DNA from: Streptococcus uberis
Lineage (GTDB): Bacteria; Bacillota; Bacilli; Lactobacillales; Streptococcaceae
NCBI RefSeq assembly: GCF_000785785.1
Contig: NZ_JRQN01000001.1
Coordinates: 62,001 to 126,000, forward strand
Length of the DNA: 64,000 nt
Direction: 5' to 3'
Part shown: positions 1 through 7,391 of the stretch, in pieces
Numbering within the stretch: the stretch's first letter is position 1
Layout: the number at the start of each line of letters is the position of its first letter
Translations under genes and position numbers: made by a program
The notes under the pieces: generated by a model
Told to the model about the DNA's origin: nothing
Database searches by the model: none
The model's input: only the letters and a program-made list of their open reading frames with translations

Positions 1-576
1 GAGTTAATCAATGTCCTATTAACAGATGGCACTGAAGACATTATCATTGGTACCCGTTCAGGCTACTCTGTACGCTTCAATGAATCATCTATCCGTAACA
101 TGGGACGTTCAGCAACTGGTGTCCGTGGGGTTAAACTCCGTGACGAAGACATGGTTGTCGGAGCATCACGTATCACTGATGACCAAGAAGTCCTAATCAT
201 TACTGAAAATGGTTATGGTAAACGTACAGCAGCCTCTGAGTATCCAACTAAGGGTCGTGGTGGTAAAGGTATCAAGACAGCTAATATCACCGCTAAGAAT
301 GGCCCACTAGCAGGTTTAACAACAGTATCTGGTGATGAGGACATGATGGTTATCACTAATAAAGGTGTTATTATCCGAACATCAATTGCAAATGTTTCTC
401 AAACTAGTCGAGCAACACTTGGTGTTAGAGTCATGAGATTAGATCAGGATGCTAAAATTGTTACCTTTGCTTTAGTTGAACCAGAAGCAGAAGAGGAAAT
501 TGCTGAAGCTAGTGACGCAAATGTAAGCTCTCAACTAACCACTGATTCAAGTGAACAAGTAGCAAGTGAGGATTAA
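1..576 (+). CDS. gyrA: DNA gyrase subunit A, C-terminal part (5' end outside window)
   Basis: Open in frame from base 1 to the stop at 576, about 191 residues. GyrA is the breaking-rejoining subunit of DNA gyrase, which introduces negative supercoils. What is visible is the C-terminal beta-pinwheel that wraps DNA: repeated blades with phrases such as IIIGTRSGYSVRF, GVRGVKL, VLIITENGYGKRT, MMVITNKGVIIRT and LGVRVMRL, then an acidic, poorly conserved tail. The catalytic tyrosine domain lies upstream and cannot be checked. The stop is 2 bases from the srtA start, so the two are probably co-transcribed, the usual streptococcal arrangement. Confidence 0.97.
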   Translation, partial: ELINVLLTDGTEDIIIGTRSGYSVRFNESSIRNMGRSATGVRGVKLRDEDMVVGASRITDDQEVLIITENGYGKRTAASEYPTKGRGGKGIKTANITAKNGPLAGLTTVSGDEDMMVITNKGVIIRTSIANVSQTSRATLGVRVMRLDQDAKIVTFALVEPEAEEEIAEASDANVSSQLTTDSSEQVASED

Positions 577-578
577 AA

Positions 579-1322
579 ATGGCCCCAAAAAAGAAAGCAA
601 GTCTTGGTAATAAAATTCGGATAATTTTATCTCTCATTTTATTAGTTGTAGGACTGGGATTGCTCTTTAATAAATCAATTCGCAATACTATGATTGCTTG
701 GAATTCTAACAAATATCAAGTCAGTCGTGTTAGCAAAAAGACCATTGAGAAAAATAAAACAGCTAAAACAAGTTTTGACTTTGCAGGCGTTAAAGCTGTA
801 GATACACAAACAGTTGTAGAAGCTCAGATGGCAGCACAAAAGCTTCCAGTAATTGGTGGTATTGCCATACCAGATGTTAGTATTAACCTACCGATATTTA
901 AAGGTCTTGGCAATGTTGAATTGCTTTATGGCGCAGGGACAATGAAAGAGGGTCAAGTTATGGGTGGTGACAATAACTACTCATTAGCTAGTCATCACAT
1001 CTTTGGTATGGTTGGTTCCTCAAAAATGTTATTTTCGCCTTTAGAAAATGCCAAAATTGGAATGCCAATCTATGTCACAGATAAGGAAAAGATTTACCGT
1101 TACGATATTAATTCAGTAAATCGAGTGACACCTGATCGTGTTGATGTTCTAAATGATACTCCAGGAGTAAAGGATATTACTTTAATTACATGTACAGATG
1201 CAGAAGCAACTGAAAGAATTGTTGTTAAGGGTCTTCTAAAAGAAGAAATGTCTTATAAGGGGGCACCTGAAAAAATCCTCAATTACTTTAGTAAATCTTA
1301 CAATCAAGTTGCTATAGAATAA
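579..1322 (+). CDS. srtA: Class A sortase
   Basis: A membrane-anchored transpeptidase of 247 residues that cleaves LPXTG-type sorting signals between Thr and Gly and links surface proteins to the cell wall. It has a basic N-terminus, one membrane segment (about residues 11-30) and a sortase beta-barrel. The catalytic triad is visible as His139 in ASHH, Cys205 in TLITC and Arg213 in TERIVV, with the usual eight-residue Cys-Arg spacing. It starts 2 bases after gyrA, and that position is the hallmark of the housekeeping SrtA of streptococci. A likely substrate, the LPQTG protein at 7392-9581, is encoded nearby. A strong terminator follows. Confidence 0.97.
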   Translation: MAPKKKASLGNKIRIILSLILLVVGLGLLFNKSIRNTMIAWNSNKYQVSRVSKKTIEKNKTAKTSFDFAGVKAVDTQTVVEAQMAAQKLPVIGGIAIPDVSINLPIFKGLGNVELLYGAGTMKEGQVMGGDNNYSLASHHIFGMVGSSKMLFSPLENAKIGMPIYVTDKEKIYRYDINSVNRVTPDRVDVLNDTPGVKDITLITCTDAEATERIVVKGLLKEEMSYKGAPEKILNYFSKSYNQVAIE

Positions 1323-1346
1323 AAAACAGGAGCAATCCTGTTTTTT
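1321..1346 (+). terminator. Rho-independent terminator of gyrA-srtA
   Basis: A perfect 11-bp inverted repeat (AAAAAACAGGA / TCCTGTTTTTT) with a GCAA loop begins inside the srtA stop codon and ends in a T run. Confidence 0.9.
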
Positions 1347-1363
1347 GCTAGAAAGGAAGACAA

Positions 1364-1777
1364 ATGAAATTAACAGCTATTCATCATGTAGCCATTATTG
1401 TTTCTGATTATGACAAATCAAAAGACTTTTATGTTAATAAGCTGGGCTTTGAGATAATTAGAGAAAATCATCGCCCTGAGCGTCATGATTATAAATTAGA
1501 CTTAAAATGTGGTGAGATTGAACTTGAAATTTTTGGGAACTCTACAACTGATCCTCAATTCACGGCGCCACCAAAACGGGTTGGGCGTCCAGAATTTGAC
1601 CGTGAAGCCTGTGGCTTAAGACACCTTGCTTTTTATGTTGAGGATATTGAGTCCTATATTGATGAACTAAAGGCGTTAGCAATTCCAGTCGAGCCTTTAC
1701 GGTTTGATGACTATACGGGCAAAAAAATGACTTTTTTCTTTGATCCTGATGGTCTACCTTTGGAATTACATGAATGA
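1364..1777 (+). CDS. VOC-superfamily (glyoxalase/dioxygenase fold) protein
   Basis: A 137-residue single-domain protein of the vicinal-oxygen-chelate fold, with two beta-alpha-beta-beta-beta modules. The first begins IHHVAIIVSDYDKSKDFY and the second LRHLAFYVEDIESYIDEL; the end is FFFDPDGLPLELHE. Likely metal ligands are His8, a Glu in the ELEIFG strand, the His of LRHLAF and the terminal Glu of LELHE, which is the lactoylglutathione-lyase arrangement. Close relatives in streptococci are annotated only as glyoxalase-like, so the substrate is unknown. A GAAAGGAAG ribosome site lies 4-5 bases upstream. It stands alone after the srtA terminator. Confidence 0.85.
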   Translation: MKLTAIHHVAIIVSDYDKSKDFYVNKLGFEIIRENHRPERHDYKLDLKCGEIELEIFGNSTTDPQFTAPPKRVGRPEFDREACGLRHLAFYVEDIESYIDELKALAIPVEPLRFDDYTGKKMTFFFDPDGLPLELHE

Positions 1778-1897
1778 GAGTGTGACAAAAATTAGTAATT
1801 TCGTAGAAATTTAATTTTATCGTCCCGCCCACTCAACCACTGTCTTACATACATAAATCTATAAAAAAGAGAGTTTGAGAATAGTTGTCCCAGACTC
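1776..1897. repeat. Imperfect-palindrome intergenic repeat remnants
   Basis: Two hairpins follow the VOC gene. The first, about 1777-1834, pairs GAGTGTGACAAAAATTA-like sequence with TAATTTTATCGTCCCGCCCACTC-like sequence around an inner AATTTC/GAAATT stem. The second, about 1870-1897, pairs GAGTTTGAG with CCCAGACTC allowing G-U pairs. Such gtgggac/tgggac palindromes recur between genes in streptococci as small mobile repeats, and they may also terminate transcription. A second element using the same GAGTTTGGGA/TCTCAGACTC arms is present at 27782-27888. Confidence 0.55.
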
Positions 1898-2028
1898 GTA
1901 GGATTGTGGTGTCGGTGTCATTTGTCTTCTATTAGTTTCAAGTTTTTAATCGTCTTCTAAATGCGAAGATGTTATAATAGACACATGAGATTTTGAAAAA
2001 TAGGGAAATACTCCAAAGGAGACAACTA

Positions 2029-2976
2029 ATGACAATAAGAAAAAAATTTATGCTTGCAGGACTAGGTCTTGCTTTTGCCTCAGCAATCATTGCTACGCCA
2101 GCCTCTGCTGCTACTAGTGATGTTCAAAAGGTTATTAATGAAGGGTATGTTCAGCCTGATTATGTGCTTGGCTATTCATTAGATGACGCCCAAAGACAAA
2201 CCACCTTAAATCTGTTAGGCTATAATGCTGCTAATGATACTCAAATCAAAACACTGACCACATCGGCTTATGCTAAGATAATGAATGTTGCTGATGATCC
2301 AGGTATCCAACTCTACTCTTCTGTAAAGATTAAGAAATTGGGTGCCAAAGAAGTGTTGACGGTTGAGATTGTGACACCTGATAAGATCACTAAAGTGACA
2401 CAAGATATGTACCGAAATGCAGCAGTAACACTTGGTATTGAGCATGCTGATATTAGTATCGCTGCACCTATAGCTGTTACAGGTGAATCGGCTCTAGCGG
2501 GAATCTATTACTCGCTAGAAGAAAAGGGGGCACAGATACCTCAAAAAAATAAAGAGCTGGCGCAAGAAGAATTGAAAGCCTTATCTGATATTAATGCTAA
2601 CAACCAAGGTAAAAACGGCTATGATGCTGACAAATTGAATGTAGCCTTAACAGATATCAAATCACAAGTGGCAAAAGGTGGATCGCAATTAACCAAAGAA
2701 GATGTTGAAAAAATTGTAACTGATACTATCGCAAAATATAAATTAGACCAAGTCATTTCGCAGGATCAAATCACAATGATTAATAATTTTGCATTTAATT
2801 TGTCTAATTCTGGTATCATCACAAGTGGTGATTTTACTAAGACCTTGAATTCTTTAAAAGAGTCAATCGTTGCTAAATCTGGCAATGCTTCAAAGGAATT
2901 AATCTTGATACCACAAAGGCAGTCGAAACTGGTAAAGGCATTTGGCAACAAATCGTTGATTTCTTTAAGAGTTTAA
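2029..2976 (+). CDS. Secreted DUF1002 family protein (C-terminal tail frameshifted)
   Basis: A 315-residue protein with a signal peptide (basic MTIRKKF, hydrophobic core, cleavage near TPASAA at about residue 28). The start at 2029 is chosen over a TTG at 1993 because AAAGGAG precedes it. The body matches DUF1002 (YpuA-like) proteins, Firmicute exported proteins of unknown function: VLGYSLDDAQRQTTLNLLG, then the AAVTLGIEHADISIAAP and VTGESALAGIYYSLEE segments. From about base 2900 the encoded tail (LIPQRQSKLVKAFG...) is foreign. The next frame reads NLDTTKAVETGKGIWQQ, a normal family ending, and stops at 2984. One A is probably missing near 2900, so the printed C-terminus is likely wrong. Confidence 0.8.
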   Translation: MTIRKKFMLAGLGLAFASAIIATPASAATSDVQKVINEGYVQPDYVLGYSLDDAQRQTTLNLLGYNAANDTQIKTLTTSAYAKIMNVADDPGIQLYSSVKIKKLGAKEVLTVEIVTPDKITKVTQDMYRNAAVTLGIEHADISIAAPIAVTGESALAGIYYSLEEKGAQIPQKNKELAQEELKALSDINANNQGKNGYDADKLNVALTDIKSQVAKGGSQLTKEDVEKIVTDTIAKYKLDQVISQDQITMINNFAFNLSNSGIITSGDFTKTLNSLKESIVAKSGNASKELILIPQRQSKLVKAFGNKSLISLRV

Positions 2977-2988
2977 TTGGATAATCCT

Positions 2989-3013
2989 AAAAAGGCAGCT
3001 TCTCTGCCTTTTT
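2989..3013 (+). terminator. Terminator after the DUF1002 gene
   Basis: AAAAAGGCAG / CTGCCTTTTT perfect 10-bp stem with a 5-base loop and T run. Confidence 0.9.
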
Positions 3014-3041
3014 AATGTTGTCTCATATTATTAGAATAAAC

Positions 3042-3081
3042 TTGACAAGTGTAAAAAACCGTATTATACTTAACTGGTTAA
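3042..3081 (+). promoter_or_regulatory. Promoter with AdcR operator 1 for the histidine-triad gene
   Basis: A consensus promoter: TTGACA at 3042-3047, a 17-base spacer and TATACT at 3065-3070. TTAACTGGTTAA at 3070-3081 fits the streptococcal zinc-repressor AdcR consensus (TTAACYRGTTAA) and overlaps the end of the -10 box and the start point. Zinc-bound AdcR should therefore block initiation, so the downstream gene should be induced by zinc limitation. Confidence 0.85.
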
Positions 3082-3120
3082 CGAAATAGTTGATTTAACT
3101 TAAACCAAGGACAAGTGTCA

Positions 3121-3150
3121 CCCATAAACTTAACCAGTTAAGTTTATGGG
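3121..3150 (+). promoter_or_regulatory. 30-bp palindrome containing AdcR operator 2
   Basis: A second perfect AdcR site, TTAACCAGTTAA, lies at 3130-3141. It is embedded in a longer palindrome with 14-bp arms (CCCATAAACTTAAC and its exact reverse complement) around CA. It lies in the 5' untranslated region, 60 bases beyond operator 1 and about 25 bases before the AGGAGG ribosome site. No T run follows, so it is not a simple terminator. Confidence 0.8.
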
Positions 3151-3184
3151 TGGGTTATCAAAAGATAGAAAGTAGGAGGAATTA

Positions 3185-5556
3185 ATGAAACACAAAAAAT
3201 TATTAGGTGCTGGTGCTAGCTTAGCCTTATTTTCGGTGGAGCAGGATATGCTTTAGGTCAATATCAAGCTAAACACTCAAATGAGAGTGCTGTTGCTTAT
3301 GTTACTGGTAGCAAATCAGACAAAAATACAAAAGCACATGCTGTCTCAAATAAGACACAAGATGATATCAATAAGGAAGAAGGCATTTCAGCTGAACAAA
3401 TTGTTGTCAAGATTACTGATAAAGGCTATGTCACCTCACATGGAGACCATTATCATTATTACAATGGTAAAGTTCCATATGATTCGCTCATCAGTGAAGA
3501 GTTGATTATGAAGGATCCGAATTATGTCTTCAATAAAAGTGATGTTATTAATGAAGTAAGTGATGGGTACATTATCAAAGTGGATGGTAAGTACTATCTA
3601 TACTTGAAAGAAGGTAGCAAGAAAAAGAACATTAGAACAAAGGAACAAATTGCTAAACAAGCTGAGAAGGGTTCTGAAGAGGCCAAGTCCAATCGGAAGC
3701 ATTCTAGTTATCAATCTGACCTAAAACAAGGATTCGCTTCAAAACAAGCAATTTCATTAGCCAAGCAAGATGGGCGCTACACGACTGATGATGGTTATAT
3801 CTTTAACCCTGGTGATGTGATTGAGGATACTGGTGATGCCTTTTTAGTACCACATGGTAATCATTTCCATTACATTCCTAAATCAGATTTATCTGCTAGC
3901 GAACGCAATGCAGCACAAGCAATTTGGGACAGTAAACATGGAAAAGGCCAGACAGGATCTCAGATAGCTGTAGCGCAGCCAATTGTAAATCATTCAGGTA
4001 ACATACCTAGCTATGGACCTGTTTACCAACCAATGATACCAGGTCAATTCCTACCAAGTCATCCGACAGTCGAAGTTACTCCTCCTAATCAGTCAGTAAA
4101 ACCACAACCTGGTTCTAAACAAGTAATACCTAAAGGTAAAATTGCTTACAAAGACCTACTGAACCAACTGTATGCCTTACCTAAAAATCAACGCCATCAA
4201 GAAGACGACGGCTTACTCTTTGATCCCAATCAAGTGACCAAGAAAATTGATCGAGGTTATGTTATTCCCCATGGTGATCATTGGCATGTCGTTCCAACAT
4301 CTCAATTAAGTGCTTTAGAAATTGAATTGGCTGATATGCATTTATCAGGTCAAGCCTATACTGATGCCCCCAAAGAAAGCCGTCCTACAGTACCGAAACC
4401 CGTTGATACTAAACCAGCAACAAAAACCATTGTGTTAACAGATGGGTCAATTGTTAAAACTAAACAAGGTAAGGACGGTAAGGTATACAATACAAGTGAT
4501 GGTTACCATTTTAATATTGACTCCATTTTAAGTTATGATAAAGATGGGGTAACTGCATCGCACGAAGGTCATGAACATTACATCCCTTATAGTGAATTAG
4601 AGGATTCAGAACTTAAAGAATTAGAAGATGCTATTAACAAAGAAGGTAGCAAGATTTCCAAGGTGACTGACTCTTCGTATACAAAGGAAGAACTGGCTAA
4701 GAAATTACAATATATTGCTTTGCAAAATAACCTTTCTGTTGATCAATTAAAAGTTACAGGTGATAAAGTTATTATTCCTCATGGTAATCATAGCCACACA
4801 ATGGAGCTAAATGATATTCCAACTAAGTTGACAAGCGACTTCTTTGGCTCACAGGAGGACTATCGTGATATTATTATTCAGTTAAAAATGAGTCAAGCCA
4901 AAATGGCATACCATACTAATGATATTATTCGAGATGGTAGAGAATTAGTTATCTATGCTGAGGATGGATCTACTAGACGAGTTGCATTAAATGCAATTAA
5001 ACTGCCTTTAGATTATGATGAATTAGATTTTTCTAAAGAAAAGAGCTATCGCACAGCTGATGATGATAAATTAGATTATATTGCTCGTCACTACCAAGTC
5101 CCACGGACACGTCTCATGCGTATCGAACATATCGTTTATACAGATGGTAAACCAAGTGTTGACTTGAGATTAGTTAACGTCAATGACCCAGTTCTTTATA
5201 CCTTGAAATCAGGAAATGCTGTCAATGTTGATAAGAAACCTGAGGCGCCAGCTATTCCAAAAGAGGAAGAAAAACCAGCAGATGTGGCTGACGAGAAGGC
5301 TGATGTGCCAGCTAAAGAAGAAGTTGCTGAGCAAGAAGATGAGGTGGAAGAAGTTGATCATTATGATGCAAAAATGGCACAAATTGCTAAGCAATATGGT
5401 TTAGATAAGACTACTGCTCAAAATCGTTTAATTGCTATTTCTCTTAAATATAACATAAGTATCGATCAGATGACCTTTGGTCCTAACGTCTCATTTCAAG
5501 CAAACGGGAAAAACATCTCCTTTAATTTAGTAACCAATCAACTGGTTAACCCATAA
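3185..5556 (+). pseudogene. Pht/Htp-family histidine-triad surface protein, frameshifted in the signal peptide
   Basis: Streptococcal histidine-triad proteins are exported, bind zinc and interact with host complement factors. The gene begins at ATG 3185 after AGGAGGAATTA (MKHKKLLGAGASLALFSV...) and stops after 23 codons. From 3241 another frame continues AGYALGQYQAKHSNES and stays open to 5556, so a single lost base, probably a G near 3238, breaks a gene of about 790 residues. Five HxxHxH triads are visible: HGDHYH (3439-3456), HGNHFH, HGDHWH, HEGHEH and HGNHSH, with the family phrase YNGKVPYDSLISEELIMKDPNY after the first. The C-terminal region is acidic and lacks LPXTG. No adcA-II/lmb gene lies next to it, unlike the S. 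pyogenes arrangement. Zinc-controlled through the two AdcR sites upstream. Confidence 0.88.
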
Positions 5557-5562
5557 ACAGCT

Positions 5563-5589
5563 AAAAGCACTCCACGCGGAGTGCTTTTT
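5563..5589. terminator. Bidirectional terminator between histidine-triad gene and DUF554 gene
   Basis: AAAAGCACTCC / GGAGTGCTTTT perfect 11-bp stem, ACGC loop, T run on one side and A run on the other, placed between convergent genes. Confidence 0.9.
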
Positions 5590-5594
5590 GATAG

Positions 5595-6308
5595 TTAAAA
5601 GTAAGCGACTATGGCAGCAAAGACAAGGGCCGGTAGTATATTTGCTACACGGATGCGCTTGTCAAAGATAATGTTTAAGCCGACACAGAAGATAAGAATG
5701 GAACCAACGAGTGACACATTAGCTAGAGCAGCAGTTGTCATAATAGGCTTTAAAATCTGAGCAAAAGCAGTGATAGTGCCTTGAATAATTAGGACTGGAA
5801 ATGCAGAGAAGACCGCTCCCTTGCCGTGTGATGAGGATAAAATAATGATAATAATGAAATCAAGAACGCTCTTGGTTAAGAGGAGACTGATATCCCCTTT
5901 CAGCCCATCCTGGAGTGGGCCAATAACTGCCATGGCACCAATACAAACAGTGAGCGTGGCAATGACAAAGGCATTCACAAAGTCAGGATCTTTATTGTTG
6001 CCACTTTTTACTTTTAGCCATTGCCCGAATGCTTCAAAAGAGCCCTCAATATTAATCACTTCGCCAACAAGTGCACCTAAAGCTAAACAGGCAACAACTA
6101 ACATGCTACCGCCACTTATTAAACTTTTGTGGGACATCTGCAACATACCAGACATAGCACCGGATATACCAATGAAAAGAACACTGACACCAGTTGCCAT
6201 ACTTAAACTTTCTTGATGACGTTCATTTAGTTGCTGTCCAAAATATTTACCAATAAGCCCTGCTAATAAAATAGCAGAAGCATCAATTAAAGTCCCTAAG
6301 GCAAACAT
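5595..6308 (-). CDS. DUF554 family integral membrane protein
   Basis: A 237-residue protein with about seven hydrophobic segments. It matches DUF554 (YdfK/YqgA-like): it opens with GTLIDASAILLAGLIGKYFG, has an inner LFIGISGAMSGMLQ region, and ends NIIFDKRIRVANILPAL. Members are putative membrane transport proteins with no proven substrate. I start it at 6308 rather than nine codons upstream because GAAGGAG lies 5-6 bases before that ATG. It is convergent with the histidine-triad gene and monocistronic. Confidence 0.85.
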   Translation of the reverse strand: MFALGTLIDASAILLAGLIGKYFGQQLNERHQESLSMATGVSVLFIGISGAMSGMLQMSHKSLISGGSMLVVACLALGALVGEVINIEGSFEAFGQWLKVKSGNNKDPDFVNAFVIATLTVCIGAMAVIGPLQDGLKGDISLLLTKSVLDFIIIIILSSSHGKGAVFSAFPVLIIQGTITAFAQILKPIMTTAALANVSLVGSILIFCVGLNIIFDKRIRVANILPALVFAAIVAYF

Positions 6309-6845
6309 ACTTTCTCCTTCTATGGGCATCCCCAAGATTAATTATAGCCACACAGAAATCTCTGTCAATAGAAGAAAGCCCTTTTTAGCAAAGTGTTAGG
6401 ATAGAGAAAATTCAGACTATTAAATATACTATAATAAGTATGCAATTATACAATTTGACATTAAAAAATGAGAAGTGACAGTGATGTAAATTAACAGACA
6501 AATCAAAGATAAAGCCATCAAAAGCACTGTTAATAGTGAATTGTCAAAAACTTTCAGTCAATTTATCAGACTATTTCAAATAGTCTCAAATGTATAAGCC
6601 CCTTATACAAAAAAATGAAAAAATATTTATGAAAAAATAAGAAAGAACACGAAAATCTGTTTAGATAAAATAAATTTTTTGCTATTGTGTGTCTCTTCAT
6701 TTTTATTTGACTGGGCCTATTAAGACAAGTCTGATTGTTTAGCAATACAAGCTTAGAAAAACTATAATCTATTAGAATTTCTAACTGCTATCTATGATAT
6801 AATGGAGAAGGATTTATGTAAAACTATAATATAGGAAGAAAAAAC
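6309..6845. other. Gene-free AT-rich stretch with two perfect palindromes
   Basis: No intact gene over 537 bases. Two perfect palindromes lie close together: AGACTATTT-C-AAATAGTCT at 6568-6586 and TGTATAAG-CCC-CTTATACA at 6591-6609. An interrupted reading frame around 6487-6600 looks coding-like (INRQIKDKAIKSTVNSEL...) but begins after a stop and I cannot assign it. A TATAAT at 6798-6803 probably belongs to the decayed gene that follows. Confidence 0.5.
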
Positions 6846-7184
6846 ATGGATACAGTTTCTTTAATAAATAAATTTAGAGATGATCGGGAATGGCGTCAAT
6901 TTCATAATGAAAAGGATTTAGCTATTTCAATATCATTAGAAGCGAACGAACTATTGGAATTATTTCAATAGAAAGATAGTAAAGAAGTCACGCAAAATTC
7001 AATTGATAGAATAAAAGAAGAATTAGCAGATGTCTTGATTTACTCATACATGATGGCTGATAACTTAAATTTAAATATTGATGAAATTATCGAAAATAAA
7101 ATTAAAAGTAATGAACTAAAATACCCAATATCAAAAAGTAAGGGTTTGTCAAAAAAATATACAGAGTTAGAAGATGAAGAATAA
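6846..7184 (+). pseudogene. MazG-like nucleotide pyrophosphohydrolase, amber-interrupted
   Basis: It reads MDTVSLINKFRDDREWRQFHNEKDLAISISLEANELLELFQ, then TAG at 6969-6971 (codon 42), then resumes in the same frame with EELADVLIYSYMMADNLNLNIDEII to 7184. This is the small all-alpha NTP-PPase (RS21-C6/dCTPase-like) fold. EANELLE and EELADVL supply the metal-binding acidic residues. Relatives usually have Trp at the interrupted position, so a single TGG to TAG change explains it. The frame is otherwise intact, so decay is recent. The family hydrolyses non-canonical or excess dNTPs; here the product would be truncated. Confidence 0.8.
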
Positions 7185-7256
7185 TAGTCAAGATCAATTA
7201 GTTTTTGAAAATCATCTATTTAAAAGTGATGATTTTAATGGTATCAATCAAAATTA
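7173..7256 (+). pseudogene. Truncated 27-codon remnant overlapping the MazG-like gene
   Basis: ATG at 7173 lies inside the end of the MazG-like gene, a typical operon overlap. The frame reads MKNNSQDQLVFENHLFKSDD and stops at 7256. MazG-like genes of this type are often the first gene of a pair, so this is probably the beginning of a lost partner. I cannot identify the family from 27 residues. Confidence 0.4.
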
Positions 7257-7317
7257 AACAAGACGATTCATTTCTTTAGAAAATAATTTGAATTTCATGC
7301 TTGACTTCTCCTTAAAA

Positions 7318-7373
7318 TTGACCTATCATAATATTATTAAGTATACTTAATAATATTATTAAACGCGTTTAAT
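7318..7373 (+). promoter_or_regulatory. Promoter with two adjacent perfect palindromes upstream of the LPXTG protein
   Basis: TTGACC (7318-7323) and TATACT (7342-7347) form a promoter with an 18-base spacer. The -10 box sits in a 28-bp perfect palindrome at 7330-7357 (arms AATATTATTAAG and CTTAATAATATT around TATA). Just after it, ATTAAACGCGTTTAAT at 7358-7373 is another perfect palindrome, whose AAACGCGTTT core resembles LacI-family operators. No regulator gene is adjacent, so the controlling protein is unknown. Confidence 0.6.
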
Positions 7374-7391
7374 TTAGTAAAAGAGTAAAAT

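Noticed and set aside
5538-5549. TCAACTGGTTAA at the 3' end of the histidine-triad gene resembles an AdcR site.
   Set aside because: It has a mismatch in the first half-site, lies in coding sequence before a terminator, and has no promoter nearby.
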